NCBI RefSeq assembly: GCF_004944975.1
Contig: NZ_SPQG01000006.1
Coordinates: forward strand, 86,860 to 150,859
DNA from: Halorhabdus amylolytica
GTDB lineage: Archaea > Halobacteriota > Halobacteria > Halobacteriales > Haloarculaceae
Length of the DNA stretch: 64,000 nt
Direction: 5' to 3'
The position numbers and the translations under genes were made by a program. How positions within the stretch are numbered: the first letter of the stretch is position 1; each line of letters starts with the position of its first letter. This document shows, piece after piece, positions 7,435 through 17,267 of the stretch. The notes below the pieces were generated by a model. The model was not told the DNA's origin. It saw only the letters and a program-made list of their open reading frames with translations, and did no database searches.

Positions 7435-8055
7435 CTACTCGGGACCTCTGAAGACCCGGATCGTGTCGCGGTTCGTCCGCTCGACGAGAAGCTGTGCCAA
7501 TCCCAGATCCGTGAAGACGGATTTCCAGTCGCGGTGATAGAGCGGGAAGTCGTCATTGACGTAGCTGACCTCTTCGGCGTCCGGCCCTCGGTTGGGTCGA
7601 TTCCCTTCATTCTCGGCGGTGATCAGCAGATCGCCGGTGATCCGAACGAGTTCCTCGAAGACCCACGCGTCGTCGGGGTGGACGTGCTGGAGGGTTTCGA
7701 CCGAGTAGACGACGTCGTAAGCGTCGTCGGGAAACTCCGGAAGGTGGTCCTCGATCGCACCGCTGAGGAAGGTTCCGGTGTCGGCGAGGCGCGGATACTC
7801 CTCGGCCATCACTTCGAAGGAGTCGTCGTTGATGTCGATCCCGGCGAGGTCCTTGTAGCCGGCCTCAAGGAGGTGGGCGAGATGGCGACCCGAGCCACAC
7901 CCGATTTCCAGAATGCTCGCGTCCTCTGGCGCGTAGTACTCGATGACGGTCGCGAGCGTCTCGCTCACCTCGTTCTCGCCGATGTGGGCGTAGTACTCCG
8001 GCGAGTAAGCGCCGTCGCGCTCGGCCCAACTCCGGCGGTTGTCCTCCGGGTCCAT
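7435..8055 (-). CDS. Class I SAM-dependent methyltransferase
   Basis: The 206-residue protein has a Rossmann methyltransferase core: motif I ILEIGCGSGRHL at about 48-59, an acidic loop GIDINDDS, and YDVVYSVETLQHV as motif IV region. The substrate cannot be told; the fold class covers small molecules and macromolecules. It converges on the cupin gene with a 27-base gap. Confidence 0.85.
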   Translation of the reverse strand: MDPEDNRRSWAERDGAYSPEYYAHIGENEVSETLATVIEYYAPEDASILEIGCGSGRHLAHLLEAGYKDLAGIDINDDSFEVMAEEYPRLADTGTFLSGAIEDHLPEFPDDAYDVVYSVETLQHVHPDDAWVFEELVRITGDLLITAENEGNRPNRGPDAEEVSYVNDDFPLYHRDWKSVFTDLGLAQLLVERTNRDTIRVFRGPE

Positions 8056-8156
8056 GCGAGTTACGGGGAGTAGGACGGTGGGCGCAAAAAGGGCGACGAA
8101 CCGGCCTATCGCGGTGATGGCCGTCGCTCAGGACGCTGGTATTCGCTTGGCTCATA

Positions 8157-8204
8157 ATGATACTTCAGAGTATCATACTTCAGAGTATCATACTTCAAAG
8201 TACG
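8157..8204. repeat. Three tandem copies of a 15-bp palindromic unit
   Basis: The unit ATACTTCAGAGTATC occurs twice exactly and once with changes between 8160 and 8204. It contains the inverted repeat ATGATACT-TCAG-AGTATCAT at 8157-8176. The motif CAGAGTATC recurs on the far side of the DUF234 remnant near 8558. Confidence 0.85.
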
Positions 8205-8483
8205 ATCATTCACGAAATCGACGTGGTGGGCATCACGACGGGCCAGACGCTGATCGTCGGCGAGTGCAAGTTCACGCAGACTCCGCTCGGGTACGACGCG
8301 TTCTCGAAACTTCAGGATCACGTCGAGGAACTCCGATGGACGCCCGAAGACGGGGGCGATCGGGTCGAGACGTACGCGCTCTTTTCCCGGAGTGGATTCA
8401 CCACGGCAGTCGAAGAAGCCGCTGAGGAACGCGACGATCTCAAACTGTTCAGTGCCGGTGACGTCGTCGAAGCGCTCTCATGA
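8157..8483 (+). pseudogene. C-terminal remnant of a DUF234-type archaeal ATPase
   Basis: From about residue 17 the frame reads HEIDVVGITTGQTLIVGECK, then TPLGYDAFSKLQDHVEELRW and YALFSRSGFT. This resembles the C-terminal nuclease-like DUF234 domain of archaeal AAA ATPases, with the E-x-K of a restriction-endonuclease fold. The ATPase part is missing. The first 16 codons are only the 15-bp tandem repeat at 8160-8204 (ILQSI three times), so the reading frame was created by fusion with that repeat. Expression is possible but unproven. Confidence 0.75.
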
Positions 8484-8834
8484 GCGGGTTTTGGAGTGAC
8501 AGAGTGGGGGGCTGCACAATCGTCACTGGCCCTTCCCTCACTGAGCGAAATAACGATCAGAGTATCGTTATCGTTGCTGGATGGCGTGCAGGATCGAGGG
8601 CGCAAATTCATCACAGTTGTACCACGATTGAGTTGATCGGAGTCATTACAACCAATTCAGTCCCAAAGAACGGACGCGTATTGCTTTCTCGGGAAACCGG
8701 TCGGCCGTCACAGGGAATACGAGACGGTGCTTGTCCTTTCACGGCCGCGCCGATACCGCTCTGACATCAAATACCACCACCCTCGGAGTGAATCGGCCTC
8801 CACTTTTTTCCAATCCATGGGCATACTGGCAGGC
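8484..8834. other. Intergenic stretch with one perfect inverted repeat
   Basis: I see no gene in these 351 bases. At 8550-8571 there is a perfect inverted repeat with 8-bp arms, ATAACGAT-CAGAGT-ATCGTTAT. It shares CAGAGTATC with the tandem repeat left of the DUF234 remnant. The right part is upstream of the membrane protein gene at 8835. Confidence 0.5.
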
Positions 8835-9560
8835 ATGGCTCCCCGCGATAGATACCTCCTCTTGTTCGCCCTGGGGCTGGTGCTCGTGGTAAATCCGGTG
8901 TACCTCTTCCCGAACGGCGTCCCCCGCGAGGAAGCAGTCACTTATCGGGCCGAACAGATAGAAACTGTCGAAGACGCACACAACGAATTACCGGTCTTTG
9001 CAGTCCTCGACTGTGCGCGAACGATCACCCACCGCGAGTGCGTCCAGGCCCGCCAGGTCGGATATGACGGACGACTTGCCGTCGATACCGATACGGAGGT
9101 CGTCCCCGAAGATGACGAGACCGGCCTCTACTTCGGCTACGACTACGTCCGGTTTGCCCAGGGCTATGCAAAACCAAATGCCTCACTCGACGACGGCACG
9201 CTCGTTCTCTCGTTCGGCCCCGTGTCTCGGGACCATGTCCTGGGTACGTACGCTTTCCCGTTCGATGAGGTGCCACCGCTCGGCAAGCGAGCGATCCGCA
9301 ACGGAACCGCCTCGACGACCCGGCTGTTCACGGAGTTCGACGACATTGACCCGATCATCGACGAAGAACAGCGGCTCGTCAACCGGAGCGGGACGTTCTA
9401 TCGACTCGAGCTCGAAAAGAAAGTGTCCAACCGGCAGTTTCCGCCGTGGATACTCGGGATGGTTCGAATCATCGGCGTGATCGGTGGCGGGGCGCTGGCG
9501 TTTCTCGCCAGCGGTCGATACACGCGTCTCTCTGTCTCTACGCATGGTGCTCGAGAATAG
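8835..9560 (+). CDS. Membrane-anchored protein with an extracytoplasmic middle domain
   Basis: The 241-residue protein has a membrane segment near residues 7-25, a long polar middle (about 30-205), and a second segment near 208-230 (PWILGMVRIIGVIGGGALAF). This predicts both ends inside and a loop outside. I do not recognise the family. The start is uncertain: ATG 8835 (MAPRDRY) is preferred, ATG 8817 is possible. Two Cys in the middle part (LDCARTITHRECVQ) could form a disulfide. Confidence 0.7.
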   Translation: MAPRDRYLLLFALGLVLVVNPVYLFPNGVPREEAVTYRAEQIETVEDAHNELPVFAVLDCARTITHRECVQARQVGYDGRLAVDTDTEVVPEDDETGLYFGYDYVRFAQGYAKPNASLDDGTLVLSFGPVSRDHVLGTYAFPFDEVPPLGKRAIRNGTASTTRLFTEFDDIDPIIDEEQRLVNRSGTFYRLELEKKVSNRQFPPWILGMVRIIGVIGGGALAFLASGRYTRLSVSTHGARE

Positions 9561-9721
9561 GGGAGGGGGGCGATATGAATCGACACAGAGAGCAACCATC
9601 GAAAATGTATGCTACTGATTCTATCCTCTACATCTTGCACAGCTCGATCCCAAAATTTCGAGACAAATAGCACTGTTCGGTGTCTTCGGTACGAGCACCG
9701 TCACCTCAGGCTGACGCCGCG

Positions 9722-11056
9722 CTACAACGCTTCTTTGTAGGCGTCCAGGGCCGTCTCGATATCTTCCTCGGTGTGGGCTGCCGAGACGAACTGCGATTCG
9801 AACTGGTTCGGCGTCAGGAACACGCCCTGTTCTTTCATCGCGGGCCAGAAAAGTCGCTCCCAGCGCTCGGTCTCGGCCCGATCCACGTCCCCGCCGTTCT
9901 TCGGGCAGGCCTCGTAGCTCGGACACGATTCGCGCTGGCGACACCCCGACCCGCAGTGGTTCTCGCCGCTTGCCCCGTCCCGCGTGAAGATCACCTTGAA
10001 CATCGAGTCCGACCCGACGACGGTGTACTCGGGGGCGCGATCCGCGACGATGTCGGTCAGTCCCTCGCGCATCTGCTCTCCCAGATCGTTGACCTGCTCC
10101 CAGACGCCGTTCTCGGCGGCGTAGCGAAGCGTCTCCAGGCCGGCGGCCATCGTCACCGGGTGCCCCGAAAAGGTCCCCGACTGGAAGACCTCCCCGGCGG
10201 GCGTGAACGACTCTACGATCTCGCTTTTCCCGCCGATCGCGCCGACCGGGAACCCGCCGCCGACGATTTTTCCGAAGGTGGTCACGTCGGGCTCGATGCC
10301 GAACTTGCCCTGGGCGCACTGCGGGCCACCGACGCGGAAGCCGGTGATCACCTCGTCGAAAATCAGGAGGGAGCCGTAGTCGTCACAGAGGTCCCGAAGG
10401 GTTTCGTGATAGCCTTCGACGGGGTGGACGATGCCGTGATTGCCCAGGATCGGCTCGGTCATGACCGCGGCGATCTCGTCGCCGTGGTTCTCGAAGACGC
10501 CCTCGACGTATTCCTCGTCGTTGAACGGCACGGCTATCGTGTGCTCGGCGAAGCTCTCGGGGATGCCGGGGCTCGACGGAGCAGTGTGACAGCCTTCGCC
10601 CTCGACGAGGGTCGACTCCTGGGCGCCGTGATAGGAGCCCTGCATGATGACGATCTTGTCTCGTCCTGTATAGCCGCGGGCGAGTCGGACGGCCGAGACA
10701 GTTGCCTCAGTCCCCGAATTGACGAAGCGGACCATCTCGACGCTGGGGACGTGGCGCGCGACGAACTCCGCGAGTTCGACCTCGACCTCGGTGGGCGCGC
10801 CGTACATCGGTCCCTCGGCGGCCCGCTGCTGGATCGCGGACTGGACCTGTTCGGGCAGGTCGTGGCCCAATAAGAGGGGTCCATAGCCCATCACGAAGTC
10901 CAGGTAGCGGTTGCCGTCGGCGTCGATGACATGGCCGCCGTCGCCGCGCTCGACGAAGAACGGGTACGGTTGGATCGCCCGGACCGAGGAGTTGACCCCG
11001 CCCGGGGCGACCGACAGCGCGCGATCGTACAGTTCGCGGGAGCGATCGTGGTTCAT
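9722..11056 (-). CDS. hemL: Glutamate-1-semialdehyde 2,1-aminomutase
   Basis: HemL turns glutamate-1-semialdehyde into 5-aminolevulinate, the C5-route entry to haem and cobamides. The 444-residue PLP enzyme has the catalytic lysine K263 in [12 protein letters not shown], the FDEVITGFR segment, and [15 protein letters not shown]. Near residues 367-383 it has an insertion with four Cys (CGSGC, then C377 and C383) that ordinary HemL lacks and that could hold a metal; I recall similar insertions in other haloarchaea. The next haem gene, hemB, is 6 kb away on the same strand. Confidence 0.96.
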   Translation of the reverse strand: MNHDRSRELYDRALSVAPGGVNSSVRAIQPYPFFVERGDGGHVIDADGNRYLDFVMGYGPLLLGHDLPEQVQSAIQQRAAEGPMYGAPTEVEVELAEFVARHVPSVEMVRFVNSGTEATVSAVRLARGYTGRDKIVIMQGSYHGAQESTLVEGEGCHTAPSSPGIPESFAEHTIAVPFNDEEYVEGVFENHGDEIAAVMTEPILGNHGIVHPVEGYHETLRDLCDDYGSLLIFDEVITGFRVGGPQCAQGKFGIEPDVTTFGKIVGGGFPVGAIGGKSEIVESFTPAGEVFQSGTFSGHPVTMAAGLETLRYAAENGVWEQVNDLGEQMREGLTDIVADRAPEYTVVGSDSMFKVIFTRDGASGENHCGSGCRQRESCPSYEACPKNGGDVDRAETERWERLFWPAMKEQGVFLTPNQFESQFVSAAHTEEDIETALDAYKEAL

Positions 11057-11158
11057 GGGCGGCGGTTCGGCCGGCAGTGGAAAGTAGTTGACGACGAATG
11101 GACGACGACAGTTCATCAGCGCCCGTGCCTTTACTGTCCTTGCCGCCGCCGTTCTCGT

Positions 11159-11791
11159 ATGCACGATCTCACTCATCCGATCGAGACCGGAATGCAGACG
11201 TATCCGGGTGATCCGCCCGTCAGCGTCGAGCCGGTTGCGACCCACGACCAGGACGGGTACCGCGAATCCAAACTCATCTGTGGCACTCACGCTGGAACTC
11301 ACGTCGACGCCCCCGCCCATATCGTCCCTGGCGGTCGAACGCTGGGGGCGTTCGATCTCGAATCGTTCGTCCGGACGGCTCGGGTCGTCGACTGTCGTGA
11401 GTTTGACGCCCGCGAGGCGATCTCACCCGACTGCGTGCCGTCGGTCGGTCCCGACGTGGACTGTCTGGCCTTTCGGACCGACTGGGACGAACACTGGGGA
11501 ACGAAACGGTATCTCGATCATCCCTATCTCTCGCCGGCGGCCGCCGAGTGGTGTAGCGACCAGGATTTGGCAGTCGCTGTCGACACACTCAATCCCGATC
11601 CGACCCCGAGCGACCGCGCCAGTGACGACGATCCCGACGGATTTCCGTCCCATCACGCGATTCTGGGGGCGGGACAACTGATCTTCGAGAACCTTCGAAA
11701 TCTGGGGTCGGTCGACGAACGATTCGAACTCCAGGCGTTTCCGCTCAAACTCGACGGCGATGGCGCACCCGTTCGTGCCGTCGGCCTGTGA
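11159..11791 (+). CDS. Cyclase family protein (kynurenine formamidase-like)
   Basis: The 210-residue protein carries the metal-binding motif [11 protein letters not shown] at 44-54 of the cyclase/Kyn formamidase family, plus the typical start [18 protein letters not shown]. Members hydrolyse N-formylkynurenine, isatin or polyketide-type substrates; which applies here is unknown. ATG 11159 is preceded at about 30 bases by TTTACT, suiting a leaderless transcript. It is divergent from hemL. Confidence 0.88.
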   Translation: MHDLTHPIETGMQTYPGDPPVSVEPVATHDQDGYRESKLICGTHAGTHVDAPAHIVPGGRTLGAFDLESFVRTARVVDCREFDAREAISPDCVPSVGPDVDCLAFRTDWDEHWGTKRYLDHPYLSPAAAEWCSDQDLAVAVDTLNPDPTPSDRASDDDPDGFPSHHAILGAGQLIFENLRNLGSVDERFELQAFPLKLDGDGAPVRAVGL

Positions 11792-11812
11792 GTGGAACTG
11801 TCTCGGCGTCGA

Positions 11813-12190
11813 TCAAACCGCAAGCACGACGGCAGCGGTCGTCAACGCACTCAACGTGACCCCCGCAACGGCGAGTTTGGCGGCCTGGACGTCGTCGGCC
11901 CGTCGGTAGTTCGGATCGTCAATCTCGCCGGACGTGCCGCCGGCCCCGCGGAAGTCGTAGCGGCCCAACAACGCCAACCGGACGCAAAAGGCCGTGTGGG
12001 CCTGTAGCCCCCACTCGAAGCCGATCGCCAGCGGCACGAATACGCCGACGAGGACGGGATCCGGGAGCCAGCCCAGCACTGTCGCGACGACCTGGGCTGT
12101 CGCCAGCGCGAACGCCGCTACCGCGACGGCGAGACGGCGACGACGCTGGTCTGGTCCGATATTGCACGCCCCGGGCTGGTAGGAACTCAT
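11813..12190 (-). CDS. Haloarchaeal membrane protein of unknown function
   Basis: The 125-residue protein starts MSSYQPGACNIGPDQRRRR, a start I recall from other haloarchaeal membrane proteins. Membrane segments are at about 22-60 (two) and 104-125. A cytoplasmic basic patch precedes the first. It lies just downstream of the amt1-glnK1 pair on the same strand with a 69-base gap and may be read through. No function can be assigned. Confidence 0.72.
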   Translation of the reverse strand: MSSYQPGACNIGPDQRRRRLAVAVAAFALATAQVVATVLGWLPDPVLVGVFVPLAIGFEWGLQAHTAFCVRLALLGRYDFRGAGGTSGEIDDPNYRRADDVQAAKLAVAGVTLSALTTAAVVLAV

Positions 12191-12259
12191 CGGTTCATCT
12201 TTGCCCGCAACGTCGGAGTGCCTTGCGATACCGGCCTCAGTGAGGGCTGCCGTCCTACC

Positions 12260-12688
12260 TCAGACGGCGTCGGCCCCGCGCTCGCCGGTACGAACCTGGA
12301 CGGCGTCGGCAACCGGCAGCACGAATATCTTTCCGTCGCCTTTCTCGCCGGTGTGGGCTGCCTCCCGGATCGCCTCGACGACATCTTCGCTAGGAACGTC
12401 GGCGACCACGCACTCGATTTTGACTTTCTGGTGGAGGTCGACCACGTACTCCTCGCCGCGCCACTGGCCCGTCCTGGCGGCCTGTGAGCCGCGACCCGAA
12501 ACCTGCGTCACCGTCAGGGAGGGAGCACCGACCTCCGCCAGTACGGTCTTGACGTCCCCGAGTTTCTCCGGACGGACGATAGCCATCACGAGTTCGATGT
12601 CGCGTTCGCCCGTCGTCGAGTCGTCCGTAGCTGGATCGTCCGCCGCGTCGTCAGCGGTCGCAGTGTCCGACGATCCGTCGTCATTCAT
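12260..12688 (-). CDS. glnK: PII nitrogen regulatory protein GlnK (first copy)
   Basis: PII proteins sense 2-oxoglutarate, ATP and ADP and block Amt channels with their T-loop. The 142-residue protein has the PII core from [12 protein letters not shown] onward, T-loop with Tyr in [10 protein letters not shown], and the C-loop signature [15 protein letters not shown]. It carries an extra acidic N-terminal tail of about 28 residues absent from the other two copies. ATG 12688 overlaps the end of amt by 8 bases, so the two are translationally coupled. Confidence 0.95.
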   Translation of the reverse strand: MNDDGSSDTATADDAADDPATDDSTTGERDIELVMAIVRPEKLGDVKTVLAEVGAPSLTVTQVSGRGSQAARTGQWRGEEYVVDLHQKVKIECVVADVPSEDVVEAIREAAHTGEKGDGKIFVLPVADAVQVRTGERGADAV

Positions 12689-14021
12689 CGTGACCACTCC
12701 CGTCGGTGCGAAGCTGCGGAGCGCCGTCGGTCATCACCGTCGGTTCCTCGCCGGCCCCGAACTCGGGGTACGTCTCGACGCCGTGTTCGGAGGCGTCCAG
12801 ACCGTCGCGCTCGTGTGGGGCCGAGACGCGGGCCTCGCCGATCGCACGGAGCCCGCCCCAGACGAGTGCCGTTGCCAGAACCGTCCAGGCGGCGATGATC
12901 GAGACGCCGAGTAGCTGGGCGACGAACGCCTCGAGGACGGAGACTCCGCGGTCTGCGAGTACGCCCGGCGCGGCCACGAAGGGAAAGGCCAAGGCCCCGA
13001 GTATCCCGGCACTGCCGTGGACGGGGAAGACCGCACAGACGTCGTCGATGTGGAGGCGCTTCTCGACGAACGTGAACACGACCGGCAGTTGCGCGCCGGC
13101 CAGCCCGCCGACGAGGAACGCGCCCCACCAGGCTGTCGTGTTCGGGATCGCCGTGATCCCGACGAGGCCGGCCAGCAGGCCGTTGGCGACGTACAGCGTG
13201 TCGACCTTGCCGGTCTTCAGCCAGGCGACGAGGCCAGCCCCCATCGCTCCGGCGGCCATCGAGAGGGTCGTCGCCATCGCGACCCGCCCGAGTGCGTCGC
13301 CCATGAACGCGATCCCGTCACCCTGCGTGACGAGAATTTCGAACTGCGTGCCGACGTTGAACCCGTACCAGCCGAAAGCAAGCATGAGCGTGCCCAGGAC
13401 GGCGAACGTGATCGAGTGCCCCGGAATGACAGTGACCGAGTCGTCGTCGAAGCGCCCGAGACGGGGACCGAGGATCCAGGCTGCTGTCAGCCCGGCGATC
13501 CCACCCATCCCGTGGACGATCATCCCGCCGGCGAAGTCCTGAAAGACGACTTCGGTTCCGAGCACCATTCCGGTGATCGAGGCGACCAGTCCCGTCTCGG
13601 CAGTCCAGGTGAACCCGATCACGACGGGGTAGATGACCGCCGCGAGAACGATCGTGTAGGTGACGTACGCACGGAGCTTCGCCCGGCCGGCAACGGCCCC
13701 GGAGACGATCGTCGCCGCCGTCATCGCGAAGACGGCCCCGAACAGCCAGTCGATCCAATCGGTCGGCGCGAGTTCGAACGCGGGCGTAAAGCCCAGGCCC
13801 GCGACCAGATTCGAAACCCCGAATCCGACGAGGAAGAAAAGCGATACTCCGACACTCCAGGTCAACAGGTTCTTCGTCAACTGGTTGGCGACGTTTTTGG
13901 CCCTGACCTGGCCAGCCTCCAGCATCGCAAAACCGGCGTGCATGAAGAAAATCAGGAACGTCACGACGAGGATCCAGAGGTTGTTCACTCCCTCTGTCAG
14001 CACTGACGGATCGACGGCCAC
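12681..14021 (-). CDS. amt: Ammonium transporter Amt (first copy)
   Basis: Amt carries ammonium across the membrane and is gated by GlnK. The 446-residue protein has about 11 membrane segments and both conserved pore histidines (VHGMGGIAG and [10 protein letters not shown]). The start is GTG, preceded at about 8 bases by GGGGGTG, which resembles a Shine-Dalgarno site; the same GAACGGGGGTGT block precedes the second amt. The acidic C-terminal tail after residue 400 is typical. glnK follows with overlap. Confidence 0.95.
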   Translation of the reverse strand: MAVDPSVLTEGVNNLWILVVTFLIFFMHAGFAMLEAGQVRAKNVANQLTKNLLTWSVGVSLFFLVGFGVSNLVAGLGFTPAFELAPTDWIDWLFGAVFAMTAATIVSGAVAGRAKLRAYVTYTIVLAAVIYPVVIGFTWTAETGLVASITGMVLGTEVVFQDFAGGMIVHGMGGIAGLTAAWILGPRLGRFDDDSVTVIPGHSITFAVLGTLMLAFGWYGFNVGTQFEILVTQGDGIAFMGDALGRVAMATTLSMAAGAMGAGLVAWLKTGKVDTLYVANGLLAGLVGITAIPNTTAWWGAFLVGGLAGAQLPVVFTFVEKRLHIDDVCAVFPVHGSAGILGALAFPFVAAPGVLADRGVSVLEAFVAQLLGVSIIAAWTVLATALVWGGLRAIGEARVSAPHERDGLDASEHGVETYPEFGAGEEPTVMTDGAPQLRTDGSGHDE

Positions 14022-14190
14022 GTCAGCAACACCCCCGTTCGATGGGGATCAAATTCGGTGCGTATTTGTCCACCTTTCTATCCTCAGCTGCCACGTCCAT
14101 TGCATTCATCACGGGTCGACGGGTGGGGCATTGGAATACAAATAGGTTTGGTTTAATACGTCACAAATTAGGATTCTAGGGTTGATGTAT

Positions 14191-14241
14191 GTCCAAAATG
14201 GAGAACAATATTATGCATATAAGGACATTCATCGTCCGGTG
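14191..14241 (-). promoter_or_regulatory. Conserved amt promoter-like element, copy A
   Basis: A 51-base block with TATA-like CCTTATATGC (14215-14224, minus strand) and a downstream CCATTTTGGAC part. It aligns with the block at 16676-16725 upstream of the second amt. The box lies about 198 bases before the amt start, implying a leader of roughly 170 bases. The rest of the 14022-14328 gap holds no gene that I can support. Confidence 0.6.
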
Positions 14242-14328
14242 TGAGGCAGGATTTGGGCGACAGAACTGGACGTTCGTACGCCAGTTTGGGACAGAAAGAG
14301 GGGTGATCGCGGGGGGACCGCGCGCGGC

Positions 14329-14787
14329 TCAGTCGTCAGTGGTCTCGATCCGCAACGGTTCGCATGTCCGGACGGTGTCAAGTACCACGTCGACGGTGAC
14401 TGATCGAACCGCCGGTTCGGTCAGCAGTTCGGCGACGTGCTCGTGCATGTCGTCGGTGTCGCGGAACCGCCCGACCAGGACGAAGTCGTCCTCGCCGGTC
14501 ACCTCGTAGGCCGAGCGGACCCAGGCGTATTCCCCGAGCGTCTCGGCCACGGCTTCGGTCGATCCGCCGACGTGTAACCGAACGACGGCAGTCACGTCGT
14601 ACCCGAGCGCGTCGTAATCGACCCGGGCAGTGTAGCCCTCGATGACGCCGGCGTCCTCGAGAGTTTCGATCCGCCGTTCGGCCGTCTCGACGGCGACACC
14701 GACCGTACCGGCGATCTCGCGGATCGAGGCACGGCCGTCCTCGAGGAGGGCATCGACGAGCGCGCGATCGGTGTCGTCTAGGTCCAT
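14329..14787 (-). CDS. Lrp/AsnC family transcriptional regulator
   Basis: The 152-residue protein has an N-terminal winged helix-turn-helix (DTDRALVDALLEDGRASIREIAG, split here in two parts by Gly) at about 4-50 and a RAM-type ligand domain at 65-145. It sits between the two amt-glnK pairs and is transcribed the same way, 15 bases after glnK2, so it probably belongs to that operon and may control nitrogen genes. That role is inferred from position only. Confidence 0.9.
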   Translation of the reverse strand: MDLDDTDRALVDALLEDGRASIREIAGTVGVAVETAERRIETLEDAGVIEGYTARVDYDALGYDVTAVVRLHVGGSTEAVAETLGEYAWVRSAYEVTGEDDFVLVGRFRDTDDMHEHVAELLTEPAVRSVTVDVVLDTVRTCEPLRIETTDD

Positions 14788-14802
14788 GCCGTCTCCGTGT
14801 TC

Positions 14803-15156
14803 TCAGACTGCTTCGGGCCCGCTCTCTCCGGTACGGACCTGGATGGCGTCCTCGACGGGCAGGACGAAGATCTTGCCGTCGCCCTTCTCGCCGGTGTGGG
14901 CCGCCTCCCGGATCGCCTCGACGACGTCCTCGGCGGGGACCTCCGCCACGACGCACTCGATTTTGACCTTCTGTAGCAGGTCGACGACGTACTCTTCGCC
15001 GCGCCATTGGCCCTTCTTTGCGGCCTGGGATCCCCGCCCGGAGACTTGCGTCACCGTCAGGGAGGGGGCGCCGACCTCCGCGAGAGCCTGCTTGACTGCA
15101 CCCAGGCGATCGGGCCGGATCATCGCCATGACCAGTTTGATCTCGTCGTCACTCAT
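14803..15156 (-). CDS. glnK: PII nitrogen regulatory protein GlnK (second copy)
   Basis: The 117-residue PII protein is close to copy one over the core: T-loop [13 protein letters not shown], then [18 protein letters not shown]. It lacks the acidic N-terminal tail. Its ATG overlaps the stop of the upstream amt in ATGA, the usual coupled arrangement. It should partner the Amt encoded just upstream. Confidence 0.95.
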   Translation of the reverse strand: MSDDEIKLVMAMIRPDRLGAVKQALAEVGAPSLTVTQVSGRGSQAAKKGQWRGEEYVVDLLQKVKIECVVAEVPAEDVVEAIREAAHTGEKGDGKIFVLPVEDAIQVRTGESGPEAV

Positions 15157-16508
15157 TCGTTTTCACCCCCGTTGGGCGAGTGACCGCCGTCCGTCCGGAC
15201 CTCCCCGCCGTCGGGGCTGACGGCCGGACCGGTCCCCGGCGAGCCGGGTTCGCCGCCGACGAATTCGGGGTAGACCGTGACGCCGTGTTCGCCTTCGTCG
15301 AGGCCGATGTCCTCCTCCTGGTCGGTGACGCGAAGCCCGAACAGAGCGTCCGCGATCCCGAAGGTGATCGCCGTGGCGACGATCGCCCAGAGGGCGATGA
15401 CGACGACGCCGACGATCTGCATCGCGAGCTGGGTGCCCGAGAATCCGGCCGTCGAGAAGACGGGGATCAGTGCAGTCCCGACCGCGCCGGCGACGCCGTG
15501 GACCGCGAAGACGCCACAGACGTCGTCGATGCCGAGCGTGTCGACGGTGAACCGGAAGGCTGGCAGGACCAGCGCCCCGGCCAGCCCGCCGAGGATCATC
15601 CCGCCCCACCAGGTGACGTGCGGGACGGCACCCGTCACGGCGACTAACCCGGCCAGCAGGCCGTTTGCGGTCCAGAGCGGGTCCGGCTTGCCCTGCCAGG
15701 CGTTGGAGACGACCATCGCCATCACCGCACCGGCACCCATCCCGAGCGTCGTGTTCAACGCGACGCGGCCGAGTTGCTCGCCGAGGAACTCCCCGCTGCT
15801 CGTAAAGATCGACGACGTCCCGACGTTGAACCCGTACCAGCCGAAGGCCAGGATCAGCGTTCCCAGGACGGCCAACAGCATCGAGTGGCCGGGGATCGGC
15901 TGGCTGTTACCGTTCTCGTCGTAGCGACCCTTCCGCGGACCGACCATGTACGCGCCGACGAGCCCGGCAATACCGCCGAGCATGTGGACGACGGTCGCAC
16001 CGGCGAAGTCGAGGTAGCCGACGCCGATCGCCTGGCCAATGAAACCACCGGACGCCAGCAGACCGCCCCACCACGTTATCCCTTCACTGACGGGGTAGAT
16101 CACGGCGGTCATCACCGCGGCGACGAAGACGTACGCGCCGAAGTTCATCCGCTCGGCGACAGCCCCGGAGACGATCGTCGCCGCCGTCATCGCGAAGACC
16201 GCACCGACGAGCCAGGTGACCCAGCCGCCGGGACTGCCCCAGTAGGCGAAGGCAGCACCGATGTCGATGCCCCCGCCACTGGTCGCCGGGCCGACGATCC
16301 CGGCGAGCCCGTACCCGATCAGGAAGTACGCGATCACGCCGAGCGTCCAGTCGGTCATGTTCTTCATCAGGACGTTCCCGACGTTCTTCGCGCGGACCTG
16401 GCCGGCCTCCAGCAGTGCGAACCCGGGTTGCATGAAGAAGATGAGGAACGCCACCGTCAGCGCCCACACCATGTTGATACCGCTGGCGACTTCCCCGCCG
16501 ACAGCCAT
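15153..16508 (-). CDS. amt: Ammonium transporter Amt (second copy)
   Basis: The 451-residue paralogue keeps both pore histidines ([10 protein letters not shown] and [10 protein letters not shown]) and the [19 protein letters not shown] region. The tail after about residue 405 is long and rich in Gly, Pro and acidic residues. ATG 16508 is preceded by GAACGGGGGTGT, as for the first amt. The two copies differ enough to be old paralogues. They could serve different ammonium ranges, which is inference. Confidence 0.95.
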   Translation of the reverse strand: MAVGGEVASGINMVWALTVAFLIFFMQPGFALLEAGQVRAKNVGNVLMKNMTDWTLGVIAYFLIGYGLAGIVGPATSGGGIDIGAAFAYWGSPGGWVTWLVGAVFAMTAATIVSGAVAERMNFGAYVFVAAVMTAVIYPVSEGITWWGGLLASGGFIGQAIGVGYLDFAGATVVHMLGGIAGLVGAYMVGPRKGRYDENGNSQPIPGHSMLLAVLGTLILAFGWYGFNVGTSSIFTSSGEFLGEQLGRVALNTTLGMGAGAVMAMVVSNAWQGKPDPLWTANGLLAGLVAVTGAVPHVTWWGGMILGGLAGALVLPAFRFTVDTLGIDDVCGVFAVHGVAGAVGTALIPVFSTAGFSGTQLAMQIVGVVVIALWAIVATAITFGIADALFGLRVTDQEEDIGLDEGEHGVTVYPEFVGGEPGSPGTGPAVSPDGGEVRTDGGHSPNGGENE

Positions 16509-16675
16509 CTACGACACCCCCGTTCCAGCGTTTGCGGCTATTTCTGATATTTCGTGTACTTTTCCGCCGTATTCGGCCACGTTCGTAGTTGCCATCTCGG
16601 TTCCACTCCATGAAAGGGTGGTATATAATTCCTGGGGTCGACACACCTTTATTTCCAGTCTATTATAGGATAAAC

Positions 16676-16725
16676 GTCCAATATTGGGTAGTATATTAAG
16701 GATATAAGGTCATCGTTCGTCCAGC
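16676..16725 (-). promoter_or_regulatory. Conserved amt promoter-like element, copy B
   Basis: The counterpart of the element at 14191-14241: TATA-like CCTTATATCC (16700-16709, minus strand), then CCCAATATTGGAC, in which CCAATATTGG is a perfect palindrome. The TATA-like box is about 196 bases before the amt start, two bases different from copy A. The rest of the 16509-16842 gap holds no gene that I can support. Confidence 0.6.
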
Positions 16726-16842
16726 GTTCTCGAATAGGTGCTCGGGGAACTGGACGATCATCAACGGTATCGAACGGTGTCGAGCGACGAACGATGGGAT
16801 TGGCGTCGCGCGCGCTTCGATCGACGAGAAAACTGCCAGCGT

Positions 16843-17199
16843 TCAGAGTGCGTCGGTCCCGCGATCACCGGTACGGACCTGCATAGCGTCGCTGACGGGC
16901 AACACGAAGATCTTGCCGTCGCCCTTCTCGCCGGTGTTCGCCCCCTCGCGGATCGCCTGGGCGACGGTCTCGGTCCGATCAGCCTCGACGACGCACTCGA
17001 CCTTGATCTTCTGATGGAGGTCGACGACGTACTCCTCGCCGCGCCACTGGCCCGTCTTCGCCGGCTGGGAGCCCCGTCCGGAGACCTGGGTCACCGTCAG
17101 GGAGGGCGCGCCCGCTTCCGCGAGGGCGGCCTTGACGTCGCTGAGTTTCTCCGGCCGGACGATCGCCATCACCATTTCGAGGTCGGTGGCTGCCGACAT
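16843..17199 (-). CDS. glnK: PII nitrogen regulatory protein GlnK (third, unpaired copy)
   Basis: The 118-residue PII protein keeps the T-loop [13 protein letters not shown] but has [17 protein letters not shown] in place of the HTGEKGDG form. ATG 17199 (MSAATDLEM) has GGTGG upstream and a GTTTATGC box about 30 bases before it, so it has its own promoter. No amt adjoins it in frame; it may act on either Amt or on another target. Confidence 0.93.
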   Translation of the reverse strand: MSAATDLEMVMAIVRPEKLSDVKAALAEAGAPSLTVTQVSGRGSQPAKTGQWRGEEYVVDLHQKIKVECVVEADRTETVAQAIREGANTGEKGDGKIFVLPVSDAMQVRTGDRGTDAL

Positions 17200-17267
17200 A
17201 CGGAGCCACCTGCGGTGTCGGCGTGCATAAACCCCGGGCAAAACGACAGTGGTGGTGAGTCCGACGA

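Noticed and set aside
8157-8204. Another CRISPR-like repeat
   Set aside because: The units are only 15 bp, without spacers, and palindromic.
9680-10873. A 397-codon frame opposite hemL
   Set aside because: hemL is unambiguous on the other strand, with all catalytic residues in frame.
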